This document shows positions 18,271 to 27,229 of a stretch of 64,000 nt of DNA, one piece after another. Source of the DNA: CAIMZW01 sp037135095 (GTDB lineage Bacteria; Actinomycetota; Actinomycetes; Nanopelagicales; Nanopelagicaceae). The translations under genes and the position numbers were made by a program. Within the stretch, counting starts at the first letter, position 1, and each line of letters starts with the position of its first letter. The notes beneath the pieces are model-generated. The model was not told where the DNA came from and did not search any database. It worked only from the letters and a program-made list of their open reading frames with translations. Location: the NCBI GenBank assembly GCA_037135095.1, contig JBAXKZ010000005.1:6655-70654 (forward strand), read 5' to 3'.

Positions 18271-19056
18271 TTAGTGCTCGTCAGACAATGCTCCAGCGAT
18301 AAAGAGTGCTGTTAGCAAAGTAAAAATGTAGGCCTGTAGGCATTGGACCATGAACTCAAAGAAGGTCATTCCAATTCCGAAGGCGAAAGCAAATGGTGCG
18401 ATTAGTTTCAAACCGATAACACCGCGAATCAAGTGATCGCCGCCCATGATGAAGACCAACAACAAAAGGTGGCCAGCGAACATATTGGCAAAGAGCCGAA
18501 GTGAGAGCGTTAGAGGTCGAACCAAAAAGAAGGTAGCGATTTCGATCGGGGTCAACAGAATGTAAACCGCTTTTGGAACGCCGGGCATGAAGGCAATTCC
18601 CTTTAGATACTTGCCAAGACCCTGCTTCTTAATTCCAACGGCATGGAAGATCACAAACGAGAAGACCGCTAAAACATACGGAAAGCTAACGTGCGACATC
18701 GAGGGAAATTGCAAAAAGGGCACGATGCCAAAGACGTTATTGGTAAGAATGAAAGTGAAGAGCGTGAAAAGGAAGGGGACAAAGCGCATGAACTCGTGGC
18801 CGATGATCTCTTCGCCAATATCGTTTCGAACGAAGGCGTAGATCGACTCTCCGGCGAATTGCAGCTTGCTTGGAACAACAAGAGCTTTGCGAGAAGAGGC
18901 AATGAAAAATGCGGAAATTACTAAAACTGAAAGTAGAACCAAAAAGACTGGCTTAGTTGAGTATGCGTTGTTGCCGATGATTGGGGGCAAATTGAAGTCG
19001 GCGGTGCTCGGTGGGACGAAACCGGCGCCACTGCCAGCCATCTGGAACAAGCTCAC
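18271..19056 (-). CDS. atpB: F-type ATP synthase subunit a
   Basis: About 261 residues with five or six membrane helices. The segment PLTLSLRLFANMFAGHLLL carries the essential Arg of the proton channel. Several starts are possible: GTG 19062, GTG 19056 and ATG 19041. I choose 19056 because AGGGG lies 5 nt upstream of it. It heads the structural genes of the operon, after two small atpI-like genes. Confidence 0.95.
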   Translation of the reverse strand: MSLFQMAGSGAGFVPPSTADFNLPPIIGNNAYSTKPVFLVLLSVLVISAFFIASSRKALVVPSKLQFAGESIYAFVRNDIGEEIIGHEFMRFVPFLFTLFTFILTNNVFGIVPFLQFPSMSHVSFPYVLAVFSFVIFHAVGIKKQGLGKYLKGIAFMPGVPKAVYILLTPIEIATFFLVRPLTLSLRLFANMFAGHLLLLVFIMGGDHLIRGVIGLKLIAPFAFAFGIGMTFFEFMVQCLQAYIFTLLTALFIAGALSDEH

Positions 19057-19174
19057 AAACACCCCTGGTCATCAAAATGAGAAATCGATGGGAATACGAA
19101 CGAACCCTATTGGGAGTTGGGAAAAATCAACAAATTTAACCTCGCCTTAGCTGCTGTGAGATAAGACAAGGGGT

Positions 19175-19366
19175 TTACTTTCGGCCGAACCGAAGCCAGA
19201 CCAAGTACATAGAGGCGCCACCGCCTAAAAGCAGGCCAATTAAAAGAAAGAAATGAGTCCCCAGCCAATGGTCGAGGGCGGCACCAATTCCACCCCAAAT
19301 GATTAAACCAGAGAGGAGATACCCCATGATTGACCAGAGCGCACCTTCTTCGCCGCCTGTAGCCAT
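19175..19366 (-). CDS. AtpZ/AtpI-like small membrane protein
   Basis: 63 residues with two hydrophobic helices (about 10-30 and 38-58) joined by the short polar loop ALDHWLGTH, and a basic C-terminus. The size, two-helix topology and place just upstream of atpB match the AtpZ/AtpI group, which helps c-ring assembly or Mg2+ uptake. The start is well supported by TAGGAGG 5 nt upstream. Function is assigned by context. Confidence 0.75.
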   Translation of the reverse strand: MATGGEEGALWSIMGYLLSGLIIWGGIGAALDHWLGTHFFLLIGLLLGGGASMYLVWLRFGRK

Positions 19367-19411
19367 CGAAACCTCCTACCGTTCTTAAGCTGAAAAGATA
19401 ACTGCTGAGCG

Positions 19412-19849
19412 TTATTGCTTGGGTGGCAATGGTAACTGGAAACGGAGCCGCAGAAATGCCCGGATCTCCCCCGCCAGCCAGACGGCCGTGATCGTCAGCG
19501 CAGCGGCGGCAAAACTGGGGCGGTCTACCGCAGCCTTTGAAGTGGTCTTTGTGACCACCAAGAGAAATGCTCCAAGCAGGATCACTTTGGCAAAGTAAGA
19601 GAACATCGCCAGCGCCATTGTGGCCATCGGATCTAGTTCTCGGGTCAGGCGCGAAACCGCCAAATGCACCGAAAAGAAGAGAATTACCGTAAAGCCAGCT
19701 AAGAGCGCGCCCCAGAATCCTGGGCGGCCGCGGAAGAAGCTAGCCAGAACGATCCCGAGCAAGGCGACTACGGCAGCTGGAACCACTGCCCCTTTCCAGA
19801 GCGACTCCTCGCCAGCCTGAGTGCTTGGATCTTTCGAAGTTTTTGACAT
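19412..19849 (-). CDS. ATP synthase subunit I-like membrane protein
   Basis: 145 residues with four hydrophobic segments, beginning at about residues 24, 45, 78 and 107. It resembles AtpI, which sits at the start of many atp operons and assists assembly of the c ring. TAGGAG lies before the ATG. It is preceded by the GlcNAc-1-phosphate transferase gene on the same strand with a gap of 11 nt, so atp expression may start further upstream. Confidence 0.72.
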   Translation of the reverse strand: MSKTSKDPSTQAGEESLWKGAVVPAAVVALLGIVLASFFRGRPGFWGALLAGFTVILFFSVHLAVSRLTRELDPMATMALAMFSYFAKVILLGAFLLVVTKTTSKAAVDRPSFAAAALTITAVWLAGEIRAFLRLRFQLPLPPKQ

Positions 19850-19860
19850 CGGGCTCCTAA

Positions 19861-20979
19861 TTATTGAAGGTTATTTGAGCTCTGCAAGAGCGCGCTTCGG
19901 GTTCGGGCCGTGATCTGGGCGCGGCGCAAAACGATTAATGACAGCGCAAAAATGGCGCCTCCTGCAAGGAAACTAATCCAAAGTGGAGCAAAGGCTGCGA
20001 TCACTGTCGGAAAGGCAAACATTGCAGTCCATAAGTAAAGGACCACTGTGGTTTGGCGCTGGGTGGAACCCAAATTCAAAATTCGGTGGTGCAGGTGTTC
20101 GCGATCAGCGGTAAATGGCGAGCGCCCGGCCCGGATCCGGCGGAAGATCGCTAAGACCAGATCCAGTAAGGGAATTGCCAAGACGGTGAAGGGCAGAAGT
20201 AACGGCAAGAGTTTGGAACTCGAACCCTGGTTCGTCAAGGCGTTGGCATCGATCTGACCCGTCAAGGTAATGGCCGCAGCTGAAAGTAAGAGACCCAATA
20301 ACATCGCGCCGGAGTCACCCATAAAGATCTTCGCCGGGTGAAAATTATGGGGCAAGAACCCGATACACATGCCAACCACAACAGCTGTGACTAACGATGG
20401 TGCGCCAGCGCGTGAAAAGCCATTGACCACAGCTAATAAATAAGAGAAGCCAAAGAAGGCTAAGGCGCAAATCGCCACAATTCCGGTGGCTAAGCCATCT
20501 AGCCCATCCACAAAATTCACCGCGTTGATTACAACCATGACAAAAATTACGGTTAAGAGTTGCCCAATATTCGCTGGCAATGTCAAGATGCCATTTATCG
20601 GCAGCCAAAGAATTTGCACGCCGTGCAAGAGCAAGATGCCAGCTGCTAACGCTTGGCCCGCGAACTTGGTAATCGCATCTAAGTCATAGCGATCATCGAG
20701 CAAACCTAAAATCATGATGAAGGTTCCGGCCAGGAAAATTCCAGTGGCTTCGCGCCCAAAAGATTTTCCTACAAGTGGAAGATGACTGACAGTTAAAAAG
20801 GTGATTGCCATCGCAAGCCACATCGAAAGTCCGCCCCAGCGGGGCGTGATATCCGTATGAATATCGCGGGAACGCAGATTCATAAACGCTCCAGCAGACA
20901 TCGCCACTTTTCGGATGGCAGGTGTCAGTAAGAAACAGAGCGTCGCGGCTAACGAGGCCGTTAAAAGGTACTCGCGCAT
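19861..20979 (-). CDS. Undecaprenyl-phosphate GlcNAc-1-phosphate transferase (WecA/MraY family)
   Basis: 372 residues and about eleven membrane helices. VVINAVNFVDGLDGLATG and FMGDSGAMLLGL are the two Asp-rich Mg2+ binding motifs, and HLHHRILNLG is the cytosolic His motif of the WecA/TagO subgroup (not MraY). It links a sugar-1-phosphate to the lipid carrier and starts a cell-surface polysaccharide or teichoic-type polymer. Located between glyA and the atp genes, as in other Actinobacteria. Confidence 0.88.
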   Translation of the reverse strand: MREYLLTASLAATLCFLLTPAIRKVAMSAGAFMNLRSRDIHTDITPRWGGLSMWLAMAITFLTVSHLPLVGKSFGREATGIFLAGTFIMILGLLDDRYDLDAITKFAGQALAAGILLLHGVQILWLPINGILTLPANIGQLLTVIFVMVVINAVNFVDGLDGLATGIVAICALAFFGFSYLLAVVNGFSRAGAPSLVTAVVVGMCIGFLPHNFHPAKIFMGDSGAMLLGLLLSAAAITLTGQIDANALTNQGSSSKLLPLLLPFTVLAIPLLDLVLAIFRRIRAGRSPFTADREHLHHRILNLGSTQRQTTVVLYLWTAMFAFPTVIAAFAPLWISFLAGGAIFALSLIVLRRAQITARTRSALLQSSNNLQ

Positions 20980-20985
20980 AAAAAG

Positions 20986-22254
20986 TTATCTAGGGTAGAC
21001 CGGGAATTTTGCAGTCAGGTCATGGACCTCACTGCGAATTGCTGAGGCCTTCGCTGGATCTTCGCCATCTTTAATCGCGCGCGCGATAAGTGATGCAATC
21101 TCGCGCATCTGGGGTACGCCCATTCCTTGGGTAGTCGTGGCCGCGGTTCCGACTCGGATTCCACTTGTGACGGCTGGAGTTTCTGGATCATATGGAATCG
21201 AATTCTTATTTAAAGTAATTCCCGAGTCCCCGCATCGTTGATCAGCAACTTTTCCGCTAACGCCAGTACTTCGGATATCGATCAGCGCCAAGTGGGTTTG
21301 CGTTCCACCTGATACTGCGCGCATGCCTTCTTCAACCAAGCCGGCGGCAAGGGCCTTAGCATTGGTGATTACGTTCTTGGCATACTCCTGATATGCAGGA
21401 GTGGCACATTCTTTTAAGGCAACTGCTTTTGCGGCAACCGCGCTCATGATTGGTCCACCTTGCATTCCAGGAAAGACCGCCTTGTCTATTGCGGGCGCGT
21501 GCTCTGCTTTAGAGACGATCATGCCACCACGAGGGCCACGTAAAACTTTGTGGGTAGTGAATGAGACAACATCGGCATATGGAACTGGTGACGGGATTGC
21601 CTTACCGGCAACTAAACCGATGAAGTGCGCGGCATCGACCCACATGATGGCGCCGACCTCATCGCAGATCGCACGAACTTTTTCGAAGTCGATCAAACTT
21701 GGGTATGCGGTTGCACCTGAGCAGATCATCTTTGGTTTGTGTTCCAAAGCGGTGTCACGAAGTTGGTCATAATCAATTAATTCATTATCTTGGCGAACAC
21801 CGTAGGAAACGATATTGAACCACTTGCCAGAAAAGTTAACTTTGGCACCGTGGGTTAAGTGGCCACCGTGAGGAAGCGACATCGCAAGAACGGTATCTCC
21901 TGGTTTGGTGAAAGCTTGGTAGACCGCAACATTTGCGCTGGCACCCGAGTGCGGCTGCAAGTTGGCATGCTCGGCTCCGAAGAGCGCCTTTGCGCGTTCA
22001 ATGCCAATTGTCTCGACCTTGTCGACCTCTTCACATCCGCCGTAATAACGCTTGCCTGGGTAACCTTCGGCATATTTATTTGAAAGCGTTGAGCCAAGCG
22101 CTGCAAGCACAGCCGGCGAGGTGAAGTTTTCGCTGGCGATTAATTGCAGATTGGTACGTTGACGTTCTAGTTCGCTCAGAAGTACCGCAGCGATATCTGG
22201 ATCTTGGGAGGCAAGGGCCGCGAAATCAGGGCCGAAGAAGGGTTCTGTAGACAT
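20986..22254 (-). CDS. glyA: Serine hydroxymethyltransferase
   Basis: 422 residues. PLP enzyme that interconverts serine and glycine and loads tetrahydrofolate with a one-carbon unit. SFTTHKVLRGPRGG contains the PLP-binding Lys, and VDAAHFIGLVAG holds the Asp that contacts the cofactor. Length and motif order are normal. It lies in the run prmC - Sua5-like - glyA, with 9 nt to the upstream gene. Confidence 0.96.
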   Translation of the reverse strand: MSTEPFFGPDFAALASQDPDIAAVLLSELERQRTNLQLIASENFTSPAVLAALGSTLSNKYAEGYPGKRYYGGCEEVDKVETIGIERAKALFGAEHANLQPHSGASANVAVYQAFTKPGDTVLAMSLPHGGHLTHGAKVNFSGKWFNIVSYGVRQDNELIDYDQLRDTALEHKPKMICSGATAYPSLIDFEKVRAICDEVGAIMWVDAAHFIGLVAGKAIPSPVPYADVVSFTTHKVLRGPRGGMIVSKAEHAPAIDKAVFPGMQGGPIMSAVAAKAVALKECATPAYQEYAKNVITNAKALAAGLVEEGMRAVSGGTQTHLALIDIRSTGVSGKVADQRCGDSGITLNKNSIPYDPETPAVTSGIRVGTAATTTQGMGVPQMREIASLIARAIKDGEDPAKASAIRSEVHDLTAKFPVYPR

Positions 22255-22263
22255 GGCCTAAGC

Positions 22264-22941
22264 CTATGCCGAGATGACTGAAATATTGGGCAGCACTTCT
22301 TGGAGCGCTTCCAGGGTGATCGCCCCGACGCGAAGAACTTCTAAGCCCAGATCAGTACCGATGCTGATTTGTTGCACGATCGTTGAAGCGGGGCCAGAGG
22401 TGAGCACACCCTCATCAAGATAATAAGAGATATCGGAGTACAAGGCCGAAATCTGCCCGATATCTAAGATTGGTGGGCGGCCGACAAGCGCAGCGCTTGC
22501 AACTGCTAGCGGTCCACTTTTTTCCAAAACTGCTCGAAAGAGTTCGCGATTTGGAATCCGAACTGCAAATTCGCCTAATTCGCCGGCATCTCCCAGATCC
22601 CAGCTCAATCCATAAGTTGGCGCCACATGCAAGGTAAGTAGCCCGGGCCAAAATTTCTTCGTTAATAAGGTGAGGTCCTCGGTTACGTTCTGAGCAATGC
22701 CATCAAGAGTTTCAAAACTACCGATCATCACCTGACAGGCGACACCGAAATCATCACCGCGGAGGGTGTGCAATCTGGAAACGGCATCACGATCAAAAGC
22801 ATCGCAGGCATAGATGTAAGCGCTCTCGATCGCGGCCACAATAATTCCACCGCTTCGCAGCGATTCAACAACCTTTGCGATTTCAATTTCGAGCTTCTCG
22901 GGATCGCCAGCAAAATCTTTAAGTTCGATTACTTCGGCCAT
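22264..22941 (-). CDS. Divergent Sua5/YciO/YrdC family protein
   Basis: 225 residues in the position where Actinobacteria carry threonylcarbamoyl-AMP synthase (tRNA t6A). The fold-level pattern is visible: GGIIVAAIES, KKFWPGLLTLHV, FAVRIPNRELF, GPLAVASAALVGRPP and EVLRVGAIT. The usual active-site blocks are altered, however. PTxTVYGL is AIESAYIY, the KxRP block is LRGDDFG, and SAN is SAA. It may be a non-catalytic or repurposed paralogue. No other copy is in the window. Confidence 0.72.
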   Translation of the reverse strand: MAEVIELKDFAGDPEKLEIEIAKVVESLRSGGIIVAAIESAYIYACDAFDRDAVSRLHTLRGDDFGVACQVMIGSFETLDGIAQNVTEDLTLLTKKFWPGLLTLHVAPTYGLSWDLGDAGELGEFAVRIPNRELFRAVLEKSGPLAVASAALVGRPPILDIGQISALYSDISYYLDEGVLTSGPASTIVQQISIGTDLGLEVLRVGAITLEALQEVLPNISVISA

Positions 22942-22977
22942 CTACCGGCTCCAATCCGCTCGCTTGTAATTTTAAAA

Positions 22978-23820
22978 CTATTTTCTAACTGCGGTGGTAA
23001 ATCTAGGACGTTCCGCCAAATCGTAATGGATTTTGACTTCAACAAAATCGGTCGATAGTTCGCTTCGGACCGATTCGACCTGGTCCTCGTGGTGCTCCAT
23101 GGCAAAGAAGCCGCCGCTTTTGAGTAATCTGCTTGCGGCGCTAATGAATTGAATGGGGAGAGCCATTCCGTCGCTGCCGCCACGAAGGGCGATGGCCGGC
23201 TCGAAATTTGCGACCTCATAAGGCAACGATTCTAAATCTGGGATGTATGGCGGGTTGGCGACAACGACATCGCACTTAACCCCAATCAGAGCATCCACAA
23301 CATCGGCTTGAATCGTGCGAATCGGAAGATCATATTTTGCGATATTTTTCTGGAGCCAAACCAGCGCTTCGGAAGATTTTTCGACCGCTATTACGTGAAC
23401 TGCTTTTTTCCCAGCGACTTCCGATGCAATCGAAATTGCAATTGCTCCGCTTCCAGAACCTAGATCAACGATCGATACCGGATCGGCGAAGTGCTGAAGA
23501 TGATGTAAAACTTCATCAACCAAGACTTCGGTCTCCGGGCGCGGGATCAACACACCTGGTCCAACGTCTAGCGTCAAATAGCGAAAAGACGCTTCGCCAG
23601 TTAAGTACTGAACCGGCTCGCCCGTTAAACGTTGAACAATTAATTCACGGAAGGCTTCTTCTATTCGCTGCGCCTCAGACTCATCAAGCGTGACTACCTT
23701 GGAGTGAAGTTCCATTCGGGAGATATTGAGAAGATGCGCAAGAAGAAGTTCCGCATCGACTCCTGAAATATTTGCCGCAGCTAATTCCGATTTTCCCCAG
23801 CGAAGGAGTTCACGAACCAT
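22978..23820 (-). CDS. prmC: Peptide chain release factor N5-glutamine methyltransferase
   Basis: 280 residues. Methylates the Gln of the GGQ motif in release factors using SAM. VDLGSGSGAIAISIA is the SAM-binding loop, and VANPPYIPDLESL contains the NPPY catalytic motif. PGVLIPRPETEVLVDEV is also typical. It lies directly downstream of its substrate gene prfA (13 nt gap). Confidence 0.94.
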   Translation of the reverse strand: MVRELLRWGKSELAAANISGVDAELLLAHLLNISRMELHSKVVTLDESEAQRIEEAFRELIVQRLTGEPVQYLTGEASFRYLTLDVGPGVLIPRPETEVLVDEVLHHLQHFADPVSIVDLGSGSGAIAISIASEVAGKKAVHVIAVEKSSEALVWLQKNIAKYDLPIRTIQADVVDALIGVKCDVVVANPPYIPDLESLPYEVANFEPAIALRGGSDGMALPIQFISAASRLLKSGGFFAMEHHEDQVESVRSELSTDFVEVKIHYDLAERPRFTTAVRK

Positions 23821-23833
23821 GCTTTACCCGCTA

Positions 23834-24919
23834 TTAATGCTCGGTTGAGGAGAGCTTGGCGGCCTTATCGGCTTCGAGCAGCGCCTCAATAACTGGGTCG
23901 AGATCGCCATTTAGAACGGCATCCAAGTTATTTGATTTGAAATTAACGCGGTGATCGCTCAAGCGATTTTCGGGAAAGTTATAGGTACGAATCCGCTCGC
24001 TGCGATCAACAGTTCGAACCTGGCTCTTACGCTCAATTGAGGCAATCCGATCTTGCTCCTCTTGAGCGGCAACCAACATTCGAGCGCGCAAAATTCGAAG
24101 CGCTGATTCCTTATTTTGAAGTTGGCTCTTTTCGTTCTGACAAGACACGACAATTCCGGTTGGAACGTGGGTAATTCGAACTGCTGAGTCGGTGGTGTTA
24201 ACGCTCTGACCACCGGGGCCACTAGAGCGGAAGACATCGATTCGAAGATCATTCATGTTGATATCAACTTCAACTTCTTCAGCTTCCGGAAGTACTAAAA
24301 CTCCAGCGGCAGAGGTGTGAATCCGACCTTGGGATTCTGTCTCTGGAACTCGCTGAACTCGGTGCACTCCGCCTTCAAATTTCAATTTCGCATATGGCGT
24401 TTTTCCCGGTTCGGCGGTGCCCTTAGATTTAACCGCCATGGAAATATCTTTATAGCCGCCTAAATCGCTCTCGGTCATGTCGATGATTTCGGTCTTCCAA
24501 CCTTGCTTTTCGGCAAAACGCATATACATGCGAAGTAGATCGCCAGCAAAGAGTGCGGATTCGTCGCCGCCTGCCCCGGCTTTGATTTCAAGAATTACAT
24601 CGCGGTCATCATTGGGATCGCGCGGCAGCAGTAGCTCTTCTAATTCATGTGCCGCTTGATCGCGCGTTGCTTCCAGCGCTGGAATCTCTTCGGCAAAATC
24701 TGGATCAGTCGCAGCCAACTCTTTACCTGCCGCTAAATCATCTTCGGCAGCGGTCCATTTCCGATAACCGCCGATAACGGGACCAAGGTGGGCGTAGCGC
24801 TTTCCCAGCTTTCGAGCCTTGCCTGGATCACTATGAATTGCAGGGTCGGCGAGTTCTTTCTCAAGCTCAATGTATTCCGCTACTAAATCGTTAACGGATG
24901 CAAAGCGATCGTTACTCAT
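23834..24919 (-). CDS. prfA: Peptide chain release factor 1
   Basis: 361 residues. Recognises UAA and UAG stop codons. The codon-reading PxT motif is PET at 192-194 (QRVPETESQG), and the GGQ motif is at 236-238 (SGPGGQSVN). It starts with AAAGGAGT upstream of the ATG. It is followed by prmC, and a terminator separates it from rpmE upstream. Confidence 0.96.
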   Translation of the reverse strand: MSNDRFASVNDLVAEYIELEKELADPAIHSDPGKARKLGKRYAHLGPVIGGYRKWTAAEDDLAAGKELAATDPDFAEEIPALEATRDQAAHELEELLLPRDPNDDRDVILEIKAGAGGDESALFAGDLLRMYMRFAEKQGWKTEIIDMTESDLGGYKDISMAVKSKGTAEPGKTPYAKLKFEGGVHRVQRVPETESQGRIHTSAAGVLVLPEAEEVEVDINMNDLRIDVFRSSGPGGQSVNTTDSAVRITHVPTGIVVSCQNEKSQLQNKESALRILRARMLVAAQEEQDRIASIERKSQVRTVDRSERIRTYNFPENRLSDHRVNFKSNNLDAVLNGDLDPVIEALLEADKAAKLSSTEH

Positions 24920-24944
24920 TGCCGACTCCTTTCACTTCGAGAAT

Positions 24945-24993
24945 AAAAAAGAGACCGCGTCGCCCCAGAGTTAGTGGGGCGAACAACGGTCTC
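24945..24993 (-). terminator. Intrinsic terminator of rpmE
   Basis: Outer stem GAGACCG (24951-24957) pairs with CGGTCTC (24987-24993). Inner stem CGCCCCA (24961-24967) pairs with TGGGGCG (24975-24981). On the minus strand the stem is followed by a run of T (AAAAAA at 24945-24950 on the plus strand). It sits between the rpmE stop and the prfA start. Confidence 0.85.
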
Positions 24994-25003
24994 GGTAAAA
25001 TCG

Positions 25004-25222
25004 CTACTTTGCGGCGTTGACCTTGCCAAAGCGCTCTTCGAACTTGGCGACGCGGCCACCAGTATCGAGAATACGTTGCTTACCGGTGTAGAACGGATGG
25101 CAAACGGAGCAAACTTCTACGTAGATCGAACCCGATGCCTTTGTTGAGCGAGTTACGAAAACTTCGCCACAACCACAGGTAACAGTGGTTTCATAATAAT
25201 TTGGGTGAATATCGGCCTTCAT
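25004..25222 (-). CDS. rpmE: 50S ribosomal protein L31
   Basis: 72 residues. MKADIHPNYYETTVTCGCGEV is the family start. Zinc ligands Cys16, Cys18, Cys37 and Cys40 (CGC...CSVC) make it the C+ zinc-binding type. The start at 25222 is decided by AAGGAG 6-8 nt upstream; a longer in-frame start is rejected. It lies between rho and prfA and has its own terminator, consistent with high expression. Confidence 0.96.
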   Translation of the reverse strand: MKADIHPNYYETTVTCGCGEVFVTRSTKASGSIYVEVCSVCHPFYTGKQRILDTGGRVAKFEERFGKVNAAK

Positions 25223-25328
25223 GGTTTTCTCCTTAGTGGGGCTGGATCGGTTAGGTCCGGGAACCAGCGCGAGGGGTAAGTCTAGCCCCCGCCTGGGCAG
25301 GGGCGCCAAATGGTGAAATCAGCGGAAA

Positions 25329-27023
25329 TTAGCCGTTCTTTGAGCCTGAACTGTCGGCAATTACCGTCTTTTGGATCTGCATTAGGAATTCGACGTTGGA
25401 CTTGGTGCCCTTCATCTTCTCCAAAAGCAATTCGAGCGCTTGCTGTGGCTCGAGGGCATGAAGCACTCGGCGAAGACGCCAAACGATATTTAGCTCTTCG
25501 GTGCCCATCAGAATCTCTTCCTTACGGGTACCAGATGCATCAACATCGACCGCTGGGAAAATTCGCTTGTCTGCAAGTTTGCGATCAAGTTTAAGTTCCA
25601 TATTTCCCGTGCCCTTGAACTCTTCGAAGATAACTTCATCCATCTTGGAGCCAGTCTCAACCAAAGCGGTTGCCAGAATGGTTAACGAACCACCATTCTC
25701 GATATTTCGAGCGGCGCCGAAGAACTTCTTTGGCGGATAGAGCGCGGCGGAATCAACACCACCAGAAAGGATTCGACCCGAGGCCGGGGCGGCGATGTTG
25801 TAAGCGCGACCCAATCGAGTGATGGAATCCAGCAGGACTACAACGTCGTGACCTAATTCAACCAAACGCTTTGCGCGCTCGATTGCTAGTTCAGCAACAG
25901 CGGTGTGATCATCAGCAGGACGATCGAAGGTAGAGGCAATAACCTCGCCCTTCACTGAACGCTGCATATCGGTAACTTCTTCTGGACGTTCATCAACTAG
26001 AACAACCATCAAGTGACATTCTGGATTGTTAGTAGTAATCGCATTAGCAATTGCCTGAAGGACCATGGTCTTTCCAGCCTTTGGTGGCGAAACAATTAGC
26101 CCGCGTTGCCCCTTTCCGATTGGTGCAATCAGATCGATAACGCGAGTAGTCAAAATACTTGGCTCGGTCTCAAGGCGCAGCCGATCTTGCGGATAGAGCG
26201 GAACTAGCTTTGAAAATTCGATGCGGTCGCGAGCGCTCTCTGGCTCCATACCATTTACGGTTTCGACTCGAACTAAGGCATTGAACTTCTCTTTGCGCTC
26301 ACCTTCGCTCGGTTGACGAACTGAACCAGTAATTACATCGCCTTTACGAAGACCATAACGGCGCACTTGTTGTAGGGATACATAGACATCGTTGTTGGAT
26401 GCTAGGTAACCGGCAGTTCGAATAAAGGCATAGTTCTCTAAAATATCCAGCAGGCCGCCAACTGGGACCAAGACATCATCTTCAGAGATCGTTATCTCGC
26501 GCTCATCGCGATTGCCGCGGTCGCGATGGCGATTGCGATCGTTGCGATCATCTCGGCCGCCACGATCATTGCGATCGTTACGGTCGTTGCGATCTCGTGG
26601 ACCCCGGTCATTGCGGTCATTGCGGTCATTGCGGTCATTGCGATCACGCGGAGCGCGATCGTTACGGTCGTTACGATCACGAGCTGGGGCGTTGTCGCGA
26701 CGATTATCTACTTCGTTGGAATCGGAATCTTGGGCGCCATCATCAGCGGCTTCATCACGGTTATCAGAGTTGCGAGGTTCTTCCCCGCCTTTGGCAGCTT
26801 TACGACGCTCTTGGCGCTCAGCGCGACGAGCTTCCCGCTCGTTTTTTGCCGCTTCCCGGTTGGCCGCTTGTAAATCGCCAATTGCTTGAACGAGGGCAGC
26901 TTTTGTGAGTTTGGCCGAACCTTCAATCCCCAATTGTCCCGCGACCTTTTTTAACTCAGGTAGCAGCATTGCGGAGAGGTCGCCGGTCTCTTTTCCAGGG
27001 CGAGTGGTTGTTTTATCAGTCAT
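25329..27023 (-). CDS. rho: Transcription termination factor Rho with a disordered Arg/Asn/Asp insertion
   Basis: 564 residues. Hexameric RNA helicase that ends transcription. The N-terminal Rho_N helices are at 15-50. A low-complexity insertion (about 52-175) is rich in R, N and D with repeated RNDRND units. The RNA-binding cold-shock-like domain follows (VGGLLDILENYAFIR), then the motor domain with P-loop SPPKAGKTMVL and Walker B VVVLLDSITRLGRAYN. Long insertions here are known in actinobacterial Rho and enhance RNA binding, or in some bacteria phase separation. Confidence 0.96.
   Translation of the reverse strand: MTDKTTTRPGKETGDLSAMLLPELKKVAGQLGIEGSAKLTKAALVQAIGDLQAANREAAKNEREARRAERQERRKAAKGGEEPRNSDNRDEAADDGAQDSDSNEVDNRRDNAPARDRNDRNDRAPRDRNDRNDRNDRNDRGPRDRNDRNDRNDRGGRDDRNDRNRHRDRGNRDEREITISEDDVLVPVGGLLDILENYAFIRTAGYLASNNDVYVSLQQVRRYGLRKGDVITGSVRQPSEGERKEKFNALVRVETVNGMEPESARDRIEFSKLVPLYPQDRLRLETEPSILTTRVIDLIAPIGKGQRGLIVSPPKAGKTMVLQAIANAITTNNPECHLMVVLVDERPEEVTDMQRSVKGEVIASTFDRPADDHTAVAELAIERAKRLVELGHDVVVLLDSITRLGRAYNIAAPASGRILSGGVDSAALYPPKKFFGAARNIENGGSLTILATALVETGSKMDEVIFEEFKGTGNMELKLDRKLADKRIFPAVDVDASGTRKEEILMGTEELNIVWRLRRVLHALEPQQALELLLEKMKGTKSNVEFLMQIQKTVIADSSGSKNG
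26566..26680 (-). repeat. Short tandem repeats inside rho encoding RND units
   Basis: A 9-bp unit (GCGGTCATT on the plus strand) is repeated about four times at 26603-26640, flanked by variants with GCGATC and ACGGTC. Because the unit is a multiple of 3, the frame is kept and the protein gains RND triplets. Length variation between strains is expected. Confidence 0.7.
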
Positions 27024-27070
27024 TTTCTTGTTTCAGTTTCATTTCTCTTATGGTTATTGGAGGGGTGTTA

Positions 27071-27107
27071 CTAGTTCGAGAGCCGCAGCGCAGCCCAATG
27101 GAACTAG
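27071..27107 (-). other. Inverted repeat in the rho leader
   Basis: CTAGTTC (27071-27077) and GAACTAG (27101-27107) can pair, enclosing a GC-rich segment. It lies 48 nt or more upstream of the rho start and would be in its 5' untranslated RNA. The role is unknown; rho leaders often take part in autoregulation. Confidence 0.4.
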
Positions 27108-27121
27108 AGATATAGGTAAAA

Positions 27122-27175
27122 TCTGAAGAATTTTTTAGGATTTTTGTCGACTCACGAAATAGCGTGATCTTCAGA
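27122..27175 (-). other. Inverted repeats between thrB and rho
   Basis: TCTGAAGA (27122-27129) pairs with TCTTCAGA (27168-27175), and TCACG (27152-27156) with CGTGA (27163-27167). A short T run follows on the minus strand, but the layout is not that of a clean intrinsic terminator. It may end the upstream threonine transcript or belong to the rho leader. Confidence 0.3.
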
Positions 27176-27229
27176 CCTCAGAAAGGTAGCACACGAAATC
27201 CCCCGATAGCAATTCCCGCGCCAAGTAGG

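Noticed and set aside
26512..26908. Plus-strand frames with Arg/Ser or His/Cys/Gly repeats
   Set aside because: Shadows of the RND repeats of rho, without start signals or homology-like features.
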